From an uncultured Pseudoxanthomonas sp. (GTDB lineage Bacteria > Pseudomonadota > Gammaproteobacteria > Xanthomonadales > Xanthomonadaceae), in assembly GCA_946479745.1 (NCBI GenBank), contig CAMLGZ010000003.1, positions 124,001 through 188,000 on the forward strand: 64,000 nt of DNA. Direction: 5' to 3'. The position numbers were made by a program, and so were the translations under genes. Shown in pieces: positions 43,246 through 53,052 of this stretch. Position 1 is the first letter of the stretch, and each line of letters opens with the position of its first letter. The notes under the pieces are model-generated. The model was given only the letters and a program-made list of their open reading frames with translations. It made no database searches and was not told the origin of the DNA.

Positions 43246-43330
43246 TCTCCCCCTTTTGAAAGGGGGATCAAGGGGGATTTGCTTTTCGCGCCAAGAGCAA
43301 ATCCCCCGTAGCCCCCTTTTTCAAAGGGGG
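43246..43330. repeat. Inverted pair of AAGAGCAAATCCCCC repeats
   Basis: Two units meet at GGATTTGCTTTTCGCGCCAA and GAGCAAATCCCCC, with outer CCCCCTTTTGAAAGGGGG and CCCCCTTTTTCAAAGGGGG hairpins. The arrangement matches that at 30451-30539. It lies between the membrane-protein gene and the RND permease gene. Confidence 0.88.
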
Positions 43331-43400
43331 CAAAGCAGAGAAAAGCAACGGCACTTCTTTTGCCAGTGCGATGGACGCACTGAAGAGGAAGACGCCGTTC

Positions 43401-46400
43401 TCAGGCCGCGCTGCCCTCTTCCTGCTTCACCTTGAACCATGCCGCATACAGCGCCGGCAGGAACAGCAGCGTCAGCGCCGTGGCCACGGTCAGGCCGCCC
43501 ATGATGGCCACCGCCATCGGGCCGAAGAAGGCGCTGCGCGACAGCGGGATCATCGCCAGCACCGCCGCCAGCGCGGTCAGCACGATAGGGCGGAAGCGGC
43601 GCACGGTGGCGTCGATGATCGCGTGCCAGCGATCGTGGCCGGCGTCGATGTCCTGCTGGATCTGATCCACCAGAATCACCGAGTTGCGCATGATCATGCC
43701 CGACAGCGCGATGGTGCCCAGCATGGCCACGAAGCCGAACGGCACGCGGAACACCAGCAACGCGAAGGTCACGCCGATCAGCCCCAACGGCGCGGTCAGC
43801 ATGACCAGCGCCATTCGCGAGAAGCTGCGCAGCTGCAGCATAAGCAGCGTGGCCACGGCCAGCAGGAACAGCGGCATGCCCGCCTTGATCGAGTTCTGGC
43901 CACGGGCCGAATCCTCGACCGTGCCGCCGGTCTGCAGCAGATAACCCTGCGGCAGTTCGCTGCGGATTTTTTCCAGCGTGGGCAGGATCTGTTCCACCAC
44001 CGTCGGCGGGGTGATGCCGTCGCGGATGTCGGCGCGCACGGTGACCGTGGGCAAGCGGTTGCGGTGCCAGATGATGCCGTCTTCGAATGCGTATTCGATA
44101 TTGGCGATCTGCGACAACGGCACGCTGCCGTTGGGCGTGGGCACGGCCAGGCTGCCCAGCATGTCCAGGCGCGCGCGCTCGTCGTCTGGACCGCGCAGCA
44201 GGATCTCCACCAGCTCGTTGCCTTCGCGATAGGTGCTGACGCGCAGGCCCGACAGCGAACTGGTGAGGAAATGCGACACGTCCGCGGTGCTGACGCCCAG
44301 CGTGCGTGCGCGGTCCTGGTCGATGGTCAGGCGCACGACTTTGCTGGGCTCGTCCCAATCCAGATTGACGTTGGTGACGTTGGGATTGGCGCGCACCTGG
44401 GCCGCGACCTGCTGGGCCAGCGCCTGCACGCGGTCGATATGCTCGCCGGCGATGCGGAACTGGATGGGGTAACCCACCGGCGGGCCGTTCTCCAGGCGCG
44501 TCACGCGGAACTGCAATTGCGGGAACTGCGGACCCACTTCCTTGATCAGCCACTCGCGCATCGATTCGCGCGCTTCGATGTCCTTGGTCAGCACCACGAA
44601 CTGGGCGAAGTTGGCCTGCGGCAACTGCTGGTCCAAGGGCAGATAGAAGCGCGGCGAACCGGTGCCCACGTAGGCCACGTAGTTGTCCACGCCTTCGCGC
44701 TTGGCCAGCATCTTTTCCAGTTTCTCGGCCTGGGCCTGGGTGGCGTGCAGCGAACTGCCTTCGGCCAGTTCCATGTCCACCATCAGTTCCGGACGCACCG
44801 AGTCCGGGAAGAACTGCTGCGGCACGAAACGAAACAGCGCGATCGACAACACGAACGCCAGCACGGTCACGCCGATCACCAGCCAACGATGGCGCAGGCA
44901 GGCATCCAGCAGTTTGCGGTAACGCTGGTAGAAAGCGGTCTGATAAGGATCGTGTTCGTGGCCGTCGTGGACCTTGGGCGCCAGCACGCTGGAGAACGCG
45001 GGGAAGCGGCCGGCCAGACGTACGCGGAAATCATGCCAGCTTCCCGCCAGCGAACCGGGCTTGGGCGGCTTGGGCTGATGCAGATCCGGCAGCATCTTGT
45101 CGCCCAGATACGGAATGAACAGCACCGCCGCGATCCACGACACCACCAGCGCGATGGTTACCACCTGGAACAGCGAACGGGTGTATTCGCCGGTGCCCGA
45201 GGCGGCGGTGGCGATGGGCAGGAAGCCGGCCGCGGTGACCAGCGTGCCGGTGAGCATGGGGAAAGCGGTGGAGGTGTAGGCGAAGCTGGCCGCACGCATG
45301 CGGTCGAAGCCCTGCTCCATCTTGATGGCCATCATCTCCACCGCGATGATCGCATCGTCCACCAGCAAGCCCAATGCCAGCACCAGCGCGCCCAGCGAAA
45401 TCTTGTGCAGGCCGATGTTGAAGTAATGCATGACCGCGAAGGTCATCGCCAGCACCAGCGGAATGGTCACCGCCACCACCAGACCGGTGCGCAGGCCCAG
45501 CGAGAAGAAACTGACCAGCAATACGATCACCACCGCCTCGGTCAGCACGCGCACGAACTCGCCCACCGAATCCTCCACCGCGTGCGGCTGGTCGGAAACC
45601 TTCCGCAGCTCCATGCCGGTGGGAGTGGTTTTCTGCAGCCGCTCGAATTCCGAATCCAGCGTCTTGCCCAGGCGGATGATGTCGCCGCCGTTCTTCATCG
45701 CCACCGCCAGACCGATGGCGTCCTGGCCCATGAAGCGCATCTTCGGTGCCGAGGGGTCGGCGAAGCCGCGATGCACGTCGGCGATGTCGCCCAACCGCAG
45801 CGTGCGGCCGCCGGCCTGGATGGGGAAGTCGCGGATTTCTTCGACCGAATCGAAAGCGCCGCTGACTCGCAGCTGCACACGGTCGGTGGTGGTTTCGAAG
45901 AAACCGGCAGCGGTCACCGCGTTCTGCTGGTCCAGCGCCTGCTGCACCTGGCTGAGCGGAATGCCCAGCGTGGCCAGCTTGGTGTTGGACAGTTCTATCC
46001 ACACCTTTTCGTCCTGCAGGCCGATCAATTCCACCTTGCCCACGTCGGGCACGCGCTGCAGTTCCAGCTGGATGCGCTCGGCGTAGTCCTTCATCACCGC
46101 GTAGTCGAAACCGGGGCCGGTGAGCGCGTAGATGTTGCCGAAGGTATCGCCGAATTCGTCGTTGAAGAACGGGCCGACTACGCCTTCGGGCAGCGTGGCC
46201 TTGATATCGCCGACCTTCTTGCGCGCCTGGTACCAGAGCTCGGGCACTTCGTCGGAATGCATCGAATCGCGCGCCACAAAGATCACCTGCGACTCGCCGG
46301 GGCGCGAATACGAGCGGATGAACTCGTAGTTGCCGGTGGTCATCAGCGCCTTCTCGATGCGCTCGGTGACCTGTTTGGCCACTTCTTCGGCAGGCGCGCC

Positions 46401-46565
46401 GGGCCACACGGTGCGCACCACCATCACCTTGAAGGTGAAGGGCGGATCTTCCGACTGGCCCAGATGCCGGTACGACCACGCGCCGATCAGGGCCAGCACG
46501 ATCATCGCGTACAGCACCAGCGCACGATGGGTCAGCGCCCATTCGGAAAGATTGAAGCGCTTCAT
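43401..46565 (-). CDS. RND-family efflux pump permease
   Basis: The 1054-residue inner-membrane protein is a proton-driven drug or solute exporter. It has the first-helix start RALVLYAMIVLALIGAW, the large porter loops, and the proton-relay motif LALGLLVDDAIIAVE in the fourth helix with Asp-Asp. The short C-terminus is normal. The gene follows the adaptor gene by 3 bp and is co-transcribed with it. Substrates are unknown; the relative closest in shape is the TriC/VexF type. Confidence 0.92.
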   Translation of the reverse strand: MKRFNLSEWALTHRALVLYAMIVLALIGAWSYRHLGQSEDPPFTFKVMVVRTVWPGAPAEEVAKQVTERIEKALMTTGNYEFIRSYSRPGESQVIFVARDSMHSDEVPELWYQARKKVGDIKATLPEGVVGPFFNDEFGDTFGNIYALTGPGFDYAVMKDYAERIQLELQRVPDVGKVELIGLQDEKVWIELSNTKLATLGIPLSQVQQALDQQNAVTAAGFFETTTDRVQLRVSGAFDSVEEIRDFPIQAGGRTLRLGDIADVHRGFADPSAPKMRFMGQDAIGLAVAMKNGGDIIRLGKTLDSEFERLQKTTPTGMELRKVSDQPHAVEDSVGEFVRVLTEAVVIVLLVSFFSLGLRTGLVVAVTIPLVLAMTFAVMHYFNIGLHKISLGALVLALGLLVDDAIIAVEMMAIKMEQGFDRMRAASFAYTSTAFPMLTGTLVTAAGFLPIATAASGTGEYTRSLFQVVTIALVVSWIAAVLFIPYLGDKMLPDLHQPKPPKPGSLAGSWHDFRVRLAGRFPAFSSVLAPKVHDGHEHDPYQTAFYQRYRKLLDACLRHRWLVIGVTVLAFVLSIALFRFVPQQFFPDSVRPELMVDMELAEGSSLHATQAQAEKLEKMLAKREGVDNYVAYVGTGSPRFYLPLDQQLPQANFAQFVVLTKDIEARESMREWLIKEVGPQFPQLQFRVTRLENGPPVGYPIQFRIAGEHIDRVQALAQQVAAQVRANPNVTNVNLDWDEPSKVVRLTIDQDRARTLGVSTADVSHFLTSSLSGLRVSTYREGNELVEILLRGPDDERARLDMLGSLAVPTPNGSVPLSQIANIEYAFEDGIIWHRNRLPTVTVRADIRDGITPPTVVEQILPTLEKIRSELPQGYLLQTGGTVEDSARGQNSIKAGMPLFLLAVATLLMLQLRSFSRMALVMLTAPLGLIGVTFALLVFRVPFGFVAMLGTIALSGMIMRNSVILVDQIQQDIDAGHDRWHAIIDATVRRFRPIVLTALAAVLAMIPLSRSAFFGPMAVAIMGGLTVATALTLLFLPALYAAWFKVKQEEGSAA

Positions 46566-46568
46566 GGT

Positions 46569-47717
46569 TTAGTTCGCCTTCGCAGCGGCGGCGATTGCTT
46601 TGTTCGGCAGCACGGGCCGGTTGTCCCGGTCTACCGGAGTGACCGGCTGACCTTCGCGCAGCAGATGGCCGCCAGCGCCGACCACCCAGTCGCCGGCTTT
46701 GAGGCCGCTCAGTACGGGCACGTCGGTTTCGCCGTAACGGCCCAGTTGCACGGGCTGCGATTTGACCTTGCCGCTCTGCGTATCGACCACCCACACCGCC
46801 GTTGCGCCCTTGGCGCCGCGCTGGATGGCCGAAAGCGGCACGCTGAGGGCGGCCTCGGACCCGGTTTCCTGCACATAGACGCGCGCGCTCTGGCCCAGTT
46901 CGACGGCCTTGGCCGCGTCGCCGACCAGGTTCACGCGCGCGGCGTAGGTGCGGGTCTGCGCATCGGCAGCGGGGGAAATTTCACGGATCTGGCCTGGCAG
47001 GCGTTCGCCCGGCGCGTTCCACAGTTCGACCAGCACGGGCTGGCCGACGCTGAAGTCGCGGATGCGGCCTTCCGGCAACACGATGGCGACTTCGCGGCCA
47101 TCGTCGGCGGCCAGCGTGAAGATGGTCTGGCCGGCGGCGACCACCTGCCCGGCCTCGGCCTGGCGGGTGGCGATGACGCCGTCGTGCGGCGCGCGCAGTT
47201 GCGAATAGGCAGCCTGGTTGCGGGCCACGTCCAATTGCGCGCGGGCCGCACGGGCCTGGCCTTCGGCGGCTTTATAGGCAGCGTTCTGCGCGTCGTAGGT
47301 GGACTGGCTGACCAGCTTGTCGCCCACCAGTTTGGCGTAGCGGTCGCGGTCGCCGCGCGCGCGGATCAAATCGGCCTCGGCGGCGGCGAGTTGGGCCTGG
47401 GAAGCCTGCGCCTGCAGACTGAGGTCGTCGGCGTCCAGCACCGCCAGCACCTGGCCCTGCTTCACCTGCGCGCCGGCGTCGACATTGCGGCGAATCAGCT
47501 TGCCGCCGACACGGAACGAGAGCGGGCTTTCTTCGCGGGCGCGTATTTCGCCGGCGTAGGCCGACAACGCGGCCTGCGCGCCGCCGCCGGGGTGCACCAC
47601 CAGCACGGGACGCGCGGTTTCGGCAGTTTCGGACTGGCCGCCGCAACCCGCCAATCCCAGGATCAGGAGGAGCAGAATTCCAGAGGCGCGCGCATTGCCC
47701 TTCGACACGCTGCACAT
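46569..47717 (-). CDS. RND efflux periplasmic adaptor lipoprotein
   Basis: The 382-residue protein has a lipobox LAGC with Cys25, then lipoyl-type VGGKLIRRNVDAGAQVKQGQ, a coiled hairpin (QLAAAEADLIRARGDRDRYA) and a beta-barrel with SVPLSAI. It links the permease to an outer-membrane channel. ATG at 47717 was chosen because GGAG lies 8 bases upstream; a GTG at 47726 is less likely. It is transcribed divergently from the TetR-family gene. Confidence 0.9.
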   Translation of the reverse strand: MCSVSKGNARASGILLLLILGLAGCGGQSETAETARPVLVVHPGGGAQAALSAYAGEIRAREESPLSFRVGGKLIRRNVDAGAQVKQGQVLAVLDADDLSLQAQASQAQLAAAEADLIRARGDRDRYAKLVGDKLVSQSTYDAQNAAYKAAEGQARAARAQLDVARNQAAYSQLRAPHDGVIATRQAEAGQVVAAGQTIFTLAADDGREVAIVLPEGRIRDFSVGQPVLVELWNAPGERLPGQIREISPAADAQTRTYAARVNLVGDAAKAVELGQSARVYVQETGSEAALSVPLSAIQRGAKGATAVWVVDTQSGKVKSQPVQLGRYGETDVPVLSGLKAGDWVVGAGGHLLREGQPVTPVDRDNRPVLPNKAIAAAAKAN

Positions 47718-47799
47718 ATAAAACACTCCGTCTTGTTCATCAATAAATGGACTTGCCGGTATAGTATAAATATCGAACCGATTAGTCTAGTATTCAAAT
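47718..47799. promoter_or_regulatory. Divergent promoter region with candidate operator
   Basis: The 82-bp gap between the efflux adaptor and the TetR-family gene is AT-rich (TATAGTATAAATAT near 47760) and contains the inverted half-sites ATCG-AAC-CGAT at 47772-47782. TetR-type repressors usually bind such a divergent gap, so this is the expected operator; the exact site is a guess. Confidence 0.5.
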
Positions 47800-48465
47800 A
47801 TGGTCAGCACCCCCACCTCTCTCAGCCGCCCCAAATCGGCGCCCAGGCTTTCCGGCCCGGGCCGGCCCAAGGATCTAGCCAAGCGCGACGCCATCCTGGA
47901 AGCGGCCAAGCGCCTGTTCGCGGGCGACGGCTACACCGGCGTCAGCATGGACCAGATCGCGGCCGAAGCCGGCGTCTCCAAACTCACTGTCTACAGCCAT
48001 TTCGGCGACAAGGAAGCATTGTTCGCCGCCGCTGTGCGCGCCAAGTGCGAGGAAATGCTGCCGGACGACCTGTTCGCCCAGGAACTTAAAGGCCCGTTGC
48101 GCGCGCAGCTCAAGGCGATCGCCGGCGGCTTTTTCGCCCTCATCAGCAGCGACGAGGCCATCAGCACGCACCGCATGATGATCACCCCGGGCAACGCCGA
48201 CGATCCTTTGCGCAAGCTGTTCTGGGAGGCCGGTCCGCAGCGCACCCACCAGGCCTTCGGGGCTTTCCTGCAATCGCGGGTGGAGGCTGGCGAGCTGGAT
48301 ATCGCCGATGTGCAGCGGGCGTCGGAGCAGTTCTTTGCCCTGATCAAGGGCGAGCTGCACGGCCGGATGATGTGCGGTCTGTGCGTCCGGCCGGCGCGGG
48401 GCGATGTGAACGCCCACCTGGATGCCAGCGTGGATATGTTCCTGCGCGCCTATGCCAAACATTGA
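47800..48465 (+). CDS. TetR-family transcriptional repressor
   Basis: The 221-residue protein has an N-terminal TetR helix-turn-helix (MDQIAAEAGVSKLTVYSHFG, about residues 50-69) after the conserved RDAILEAAKRLFA, and a helical ligand-binding part. Divergence from the RND adaptor gene indicates it regulates the pump. The C-terminal domain resembles the AefR-like group, judging from YAKH and MMCGLC motifs only loosely. Confidence 0.9.
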   Translation: MVSTPTSLSRPKSAPRLSGPGRPKDLAKRDAILEAAKRLFAGDGYTGVSMDQIAAEAGVSKLTVYSHFGDKEALFAAAVRAKCEEMLPDDLFAQELKGPLRAQLKAIAGGFFALISSDEAISTHRMMITPGNADDPLRKLFWEAGPQRTHQAFGAFLQSRVEAGELDIADVQRASEQFFALIKGELHGRMMCGLCVRPARGDVNAHLDASVDMFLRAYAKH

Positions 48466-48615
48466 AAAACCGGGGCATCCGATCATGACGGAGGTCGCGG
48501 TGACTTCCGGCACTGCGTATCGGTGTGGTAGTACGGCCATGCTGCCCCGCACCGCACGACTCTTGAAACACGCCGCGACCCGCTAAACTGCGCGTCCCCG
48601 CGCCGGATAACCCCC

Positions 48616-49272
48616 ATGACGATCGATTACAACCAAGCCCGCGAAATGATGGTCGAGCAGCAGGTGCGCCCCTGGGAGGTGCTGGATGCGCGCGTGCTGG
48701 GCGTGCTGGCCACGCTGCCGCGGGAGAAGTTCGTGCCCGAGATCCACCGCACGCTGGCTTATGCCGACGTGGAGATCCCTCTGGGCCACGGCCAGAAGAT
48801 GATGAAGCCGGTGGTCGAAGGCCGCGCCCTGCAGGCGCTGTTGCTGCAGGACGGCGACGAGGTACTGGAGATCGGCACCGGCGGCGGCTATCTGGCCGCG
48901 TGCATGGGCGCCTTGGCCCGCGAGGTGGTCAGCCTGGAGATCCATCCTGAACTGGCCAGCCGCGCACGCCAGCAGCTGGACGCCAGCGGCTACGGCAACA
49001 ACGTCCGCATCGAAACCGCGGACGCCCTGCACTACGCGACCGAGCGCCGCTTCGATGCGATCTGCGTGACCGCGGCCATGGTGGAAGTGCCGTCGCAATT
49101 CCTGCAATGGCTGCGTCCGGGAGGCCGGCTGTTCGTAGTCCGCGGCCATTCGCCGGTGATGGAGGCGGTGCTGGTGCACAGCGACGTCAACGGCCCGCGC
49201 ATAGAATCGTTGTTTGAGACCGACGTTCCGTATCTTGTAGGCGCCACCCCGGTGCCGCAATTCGTCTTTTGA
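48616..49272 (+). CDS. Protein-L-isoaspartate O-methyltransferase family protein
   Basis: The 218-residue protein has the SAM-binding motif EVLEIGTGGGYLAA (about residues 82-95) and VTAAMVEVP, as in the PCMT family, and the N-terminal MMVEQQVRPWEVLD common in the clade found next to tolC. Whether it repairs isoaspartate or has another methyl-acceptor is unclear. It lies 18 bp before tolC on the same strand, suggesting co-transcription. Confidence 0.9.
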   Translation: MTIDYNQAREMMVEQQVRPWEVLDARVLGVLATLPREKFVPEIHRTLAYADVEIPLGHGQKMMKPVVEGRALQALLLQDGDEVLEIGTGGGYLAACMGALAREVVSLEIHPELASRARQQLDASGYGNNVRIETADALHYATERRFDAICVTAAMVEVPSQFLQWLRPGGRLFVVRGHSPVMEAVLVHSDVNGPRIESLFETDVPYLVGATPVPQFVF

Positions 49273-49290
49273 TTTGAGAAAGGAAACCGC

Positions 49291-50649
49291 ATGAGTCGTC
49301 GCCCCCTCGTCCTCGCGCTCGCCCTGGCCCTGCCTGCCTCCGCTCTGGTTGCCAGCGCGAATGCCACGGACCTGATGCAGACCTATGAACTCGCACGTAC
49401 CGGCGATCCGCAGCTTGCGGCCGCCGAATCCGGCCGCCTGGCGCAGAAGGAAGGCGCCGTACAGGCGCGTGCCGCACTGCTGCCGCAGGTCAACGGCAGC
49501 GCATCGCTCAGCCGCAGCCGCAATGAGCTGGACGCGGTGCCTGGCTCCACCACCAACACCAGCCGCAGTTACGGTCTACGAGTCGACCAGTCGGTGCTCG
49601 ACTTCAGCCGCTACTCCACCCTGCGTGGGCAACGTGCGCTCAGCCAGGCTGCCGACTACGATCTGGAAGCAGCCAACGACTCGCTGATCACCCGTACCTC
49701 GGCGGCTTACTTCAACGTGCTGGTGGCGATTGAAACGCTGGCCGCGGCCGAAGCACAGCAGACCGCACTGCAGAAGCAGTTCGACTACGCGCAGAAGCGT
49801 CTGGATGTGGGCCTGGCCCCGATCACCGACGTGCACGAAGCCCGCGCCCAGTACGACAGCGCGCGCGCCAGTGTGATCACCAGCCGCAATGCCTTGAAGG
49901 ATGCGTACGAAGCGCTGACCGAGATCACCGGCCAGCCGATCAACAACCTGAAGGCGCTGCCGGACGATTTCCGTCCCGTGCTGCCGACCGATTACGACGC
50001 CGAAGGCTGGGTCAACACCGCGGTGAGCACCAACCCGGCGTTGAAGTCGCTCGAATACCAGGTGCAATCGGCCGAAGCCGGGGTTTCCACCGCGCGCGCC
50101 GGGCATCTGCCCACTCTGTCGCTGGGCGGCAGCTGGGGCAAGGACGCGGCGTGGGGCGATTCGACCGGCGTCAGCGGTAACGGCACCGGCACCACCATCG
50201 GCCTGACCTTGAGCGTGCCGATCTTCTCCGGCGGCGCCACCCAGTCGCGGGTGCGCGAGGCGCTGGCCAATCGCGATTCGGTGCAGGACGGCTACGAGCA
50301 GCAGAAGCGCGCCATCGTGCGCAACACGCGCAACGCCTACCAGACCCTGGAAGCAGGCATCAGCGAGATCGAGGCGCGTCGCCTGGCACTGGTGTCGGCC
50401 AAGGCCGCCTACGAGGCTTCGCAGGTCGGATTGGAAGTCGGTACCCGTACCGTGCTGGACGTGTTGATCAACCAGCAGAACCTGTTCCAGGCGCAGCAGG
50501 CTTACGCGCTGGCCAAGTACAACTATCTGCAGAACCGGCTGCTGCTGGACCAAGCGGCGGGCACGCTGGATGCCGACGACGTGCAGGACGTGAACCGTCT
50601 GCTGACCGCCGATGCGCAAGCGCAGCTCACGCCTGGCGACGTGCAGTAA
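49291..50649 (+). CDS. tolC: TolC-family outer membrane efflux channel
   Basis: The 452-residue outer-membrane protein has a signal peptide ending near ANA, then the repeated halves of the TolC fold (LMQTYELARTGDPQLAAAES; SLEYQVQSAEAGVSTARAGHLPTLSL). It forms the exit duct for efflux pumps and type I secretion, plausibly for the RND pair about 2 kb away. A strong UUCG hairpin terminator follows. AGAAAGGAAA precedes the start. Confidence 0.93.
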   Translation: MSRRPLVLALALALPASALVASANATDLMQTYELARTGDPQLAAAESGRLAQKEGAVQARAALLPQVNGSASLSRSRNELDAVPGSTTNTSRSYGLRVDQSVLDFSRYSTLRGQRALSQAADYDLEAANDSLITRTSAAYFNVLVAIETLAAAEAQQTALQKQFDYAQKRLDVGLAPITDVHEARAQYDSARASVITSRNALKDAYEALTEITGQPINNLKALPDDFRPVLPTDYDAEGWVNTAVSTNPALKSLEYQVQSAEAGVSTARAGHLPTLSLGGSWGKDAAWGDSTGVSGNGTGTTIGLTLSVPIFSGGATQSRVREALANRDSVQDGYEQQKRAIVRNTRNAYQTLEAGISEIEARRLALVSAKAAYEASQVGLEVGTRTVLDVLINQQNLFQAQQAYALAKYNYLQNRLLLDQAAGTLDADDVQDVNRLLTADAQAQLTPGDVQ

Positions 50650-50678
50650 GCAACGCGGATCTTCGCCAGGCGGTATCG

Positions 50679-50712
50679 GATTACGGCGGACTTCGGTCCG
50701 CCGTAATCGTTT
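50679..50712 (+). terminator. Terminator after tolC
   Basis: GATTACGGCGGAC-TTCG-GTCCGCCGTAATC (50679-50708) is a perfect 13-bp stem with a stable TTCG loop followed by GTTT, 30 bp after the tolC stop. Confidence 0.9.
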
Positions 50713-50785
50713 GTAGGTCGGGGCTACACTCCCGACGCGCGCGATCCCAACCGGCAAGAGCGTCGGGGGCGTAGCCCCGACCTAC
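50713..50785. repeat. GTAG palindrome pair (GTCGGGGCTAC type)
   Basis: The left copy starts GTAGGTCGGGGCTAC (50713) and the right copy is its inverse, ending GTAGCCCCGACCTAC at 50785. The right copy contains the waaA stop codon. The same family occurs at 53053-53127. Confidence 0.9.
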
Positions 50786-52071
50786 TTCGGGAGATCGGCA
50801 TCGATCATCTGCAGGGTTTTGGCCAGCGCACCGCGCCCCTGTTCCACCAGCGCGCGACCGGCGTCCACCATCGCCTGCCGCTTCGGCGCATCCGCCAGCA
50901 ATTGGGCAAGCGCGAGCTCGACGCCCTGCGTATCCTCGGCGATCAGCAAGGCGCCGGCTTCCTTCAGACGCTTGGAGATCTCGGCGAAATTGTGCAGATG
51001 CGGCCCGGTGACCATGGCCGTGCCCACCGCCGCCGGTTCCAGCAGGTTGTGCCCGCCGATCGGTTGCAGACTGCCGCCGACGAAGGCGACTTCGGCGCAG
51101 GCGTAGAACGGCATCAGTTCGCCCAGCGTATCGATCACGAATACATCGTCGCCGGCAGCGGGCCAGATCGATTTGCGGCGGGTGGCCGCTTTCCAGCCGG
51201 CCGACTGCGCCTGCTCGGCGACGCGGGGGAAACGTTCCGGGTGTCGCGGCGCCCACAGCAGCAGCAAGTCCGGCCAGCGCTGCCGCAGACCGCGGTGCAG
51301 GGCGATGACGGTCGCTTCCTCGTCCTCATGGGTGCTGGCCGCGATCCACACCGGCCTTGGGCCCGCATGCTCGCCGAAGGTTTGCACGAAAGCGGCGAGC
51401 CCTTCCGGCACGGCGATGTCGAACTTGAGGTTGCCCGTGTCCGTCACCCCGCCCGGGATGGCGCCCAGCGCGATGAACCGCTTGCCGTCGGGCGTGGATT
51501 GCGCGCCGATGCGCTTTAGCGTGCGCACCACCCGCGAAATCAACGGCGCCAGCACACGGTAGCCACGCAGCGAACGCGCCGAAAGCCGCGCGTTGAGCAG
51601 GTAGGTGGGAATGCCATGGTCGCGGCAGCCGAACAGCAGGTTGGGCCACAGCTCGGTTTCCATTACCAGCGCCAGCCGCGGGCGGTAATGCCTGAGGAAA
51701 CGCGAGATCGCTCCCGGCAGATCGTAGGGCACATAGACGTGTTGCACGCCTTCGCCCCAGAGCGCGCGCACGCGTTCGGAACCGGTCGGCGTAATGGTGG
51801 TCACCAGCCAGCGCAGTTGCGGATGCGCGCGGCGCAGCGCATCGACCACCGGCACTGCGGCGTTGACCTCGCCCACCGACACCGCATGCAGCCAGATGTC
51901 GATGCGCGGTTGCGGCGCTCCGTAGGACGCGTAACGCTCGTTCCATCGCTGGAAATATTCGCGGAAACGGAAACCGCGCCAGATCAGGTGGTAGACCGTG
52001 ACCGGCGTCAGTACATAGAGCACGGCCGAATACAGGCCACGCAGGAAACGCTCGGTCAGGTCCATCCGCAT
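50782..52071 (-). CDS. waaA: 3-deoxy-D-manno-octulosonic acid (Kdo) transferase
   Basis: This membrane-associated enzyme adds Kdo to lipid A precursor. The 429-residue protein has a membrane-anchoring helix (GLYSAVLYVLTPVTVYHLIW), the SVGE motif with Glu68, and donor-domain motifs GNLKFDIAVP and the end GGHNLLEPAAVG. The ATG at 52071 was chosen at the point where the family start MRMDLTERFLRGLYS appears. The stop lies inside a GTAG palindrome. The divergent acyltransferase gene starts 38 bp away. Confidence 0.93.
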   Translation of the reverse strand: MRMDLTERFLRGLYSAVLYVLTPVTVYHLIWRGFRFREYFQRWNERYASYGAPQPRIDIWLHAVSVGEVNAAVPVVDALRRAHPQLRWLVTTITPTGSERVRALWGEGVQHVYVPYDLPGAISRFLRHYRPRLALVMETELWPNLLFGCRDHGIPTYLLNARLSARSLRGYRVLAPLISRVVRTLKRIGAQSTPDGKRFIALGAIPGGVTDTGNLKFDIAVPEGLAAFVQTFGEHAGPRPVWIAASTHEDEEATVIALHRGLRQRWPDLLLLWAPRHPERFPRVAEQAQSAGWKAATRRKSIWPAAGDDVFVIDTLGELMPFYACAEVAFVGGSLQPIGGHNLLEPAAVGTAMVTGPHLHNFAEISKRLKEAGALLIAEDTQGVELALAQLLADAPKRQAMVDAGRALVEQGRGALAKTLQMIDADLPK

Positions 52072-52109
52072 CGCGAAAGGATAACCAACTGAACCGTTAG
52101 AATCGCTGT

Positions 52110-53048
52110 ATGGCCAAACTCGATCGCGTTGAAAGTGCCCGCAACGACCGCGACCCGGCGCCGAAGGGTCCTGGTCAATGGCCGGCGTGGCTGGGCATCG
52201 GTCTGGCGGCTTTGCTGGCACGCCTGCCCTGGCCCCTGCAGCGCGGCCTGGGAAGGCTGGTGGGCAGGTTCCTGCATGCGGTGCTGCGCGACCGCCGCCA
52301 CGTGGCCGAGCGCAACATCGCCCTGTGTTTCCCGGAGCTGGACGCTGCGCAGCAGGCGTCGCTGGTGTACCGGAGTTTTTCCGAACTGGGCATCGGCCTG
52401 TTCGAATTCGCCCGCGCCTGGTGGGGCAGCGTGCAGCCGATGCGGCGCGATCTGCGGGTGGAAGGGTTGGAGCATCTTGAAGCGGCGCGCGCGGGCGGCC
52501 GTGGCGTGATCGTGATTTCGGGACACTTCACCACCCTGGAGATCGCCGCGCGGCTGATGTGCGATTACGCCCCGCTGGCCGGCATGTACCGCCCGCACGA
52601 CCAGGGCGCGATGGAATGGGCGGTGAAGCATGGCCGCCTGCGCTACGCCGCGCACATGTTCACCCGCGAGGAATTGCGGCCCGCACTGAAGCATCTGAAA
52701 CAGGGGGGGCTGTTGTGGTTCGCGCCGGATCAGGACACGCGCCGCGGCGAAAGCGTATTCGTGCCCTTCTTCGGTCTTCCGGCTTACAGCCTGACTTCCA
52801 CCCACCAGCTGTCGCGCCTGTCGGGCGCCAGCGTGATCGCCTTCGCCCATGAGCGCCGCGCCGACGGCGGCTACACCCTGCGGCTGTCGCCGGCCTTCGA
52901 CGGGTTTCCTTCCCAGGACGCCACTGCCGATACCGCACGGGTGATGGCGGCGATAGAAGCGATGGTGCGCAAGGCACCGGCGCAGTACCTGTGGATCCAC
53001 CGCCGCTTCAAGCGCCAGCCGGATGGGCGCGGCAAGCTTTACGAATAA
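52110..53048 (+). CDS. Lipid A acyltransferase (LpxL/HtrB-type)
   Basis: The 312-residue protein adds an acyl chain to lipid A. It has the catalytic His-x4-acid motif SGHFTTLE (His139, Glu144) and typical downstream regions (FAPDQDTRRGESVFVPFFG). The N-terminus has one membrane helix (WLGIGLAALLARLPW). Together with the acyltransferase at 53124-54083 it could give the secondary chains of lipid A. It starts divergent to waaA, with no clear ribosome binding site. Confidence 0.9.
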   Translation: MAKLDRVESARNDRDPAPKGPGQWPAWLGIGLAALLARLPWPLQRGLGRLVGRFLHAVLRDRRHVAERNIALCFPELDAAQQASLVYRSFSELGIGLFEFARAWWGSVQPMRRDLRVEGLEHLEAARAGGRGVIVISGHFTTLEIAARLMCDYAPLAGMYRPHDQGAMEWAVKHGRLRYAAHMFTREELRPALKHLKQGGLLWFAPDQDTRRGESVFVPFFGLPAYSLTSTHQLSRLSGASVIAFAHERRADGGYTLRLSPAFDGFPSQDATADTARVMAAIEAMVRKAPAQYLWIHRRFKRQPDGRGKLYE

Positions 53049-53052
53049 CGAC

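Noticed and set aside
43371..48089. A very long open frame on the plus strand opposite the RND genes
   Set aside because: It runs antisense to two well-defined efflux genes and has the His/Arg/Gln-rich composition of GC-rich antisense frames; no domain is visible.
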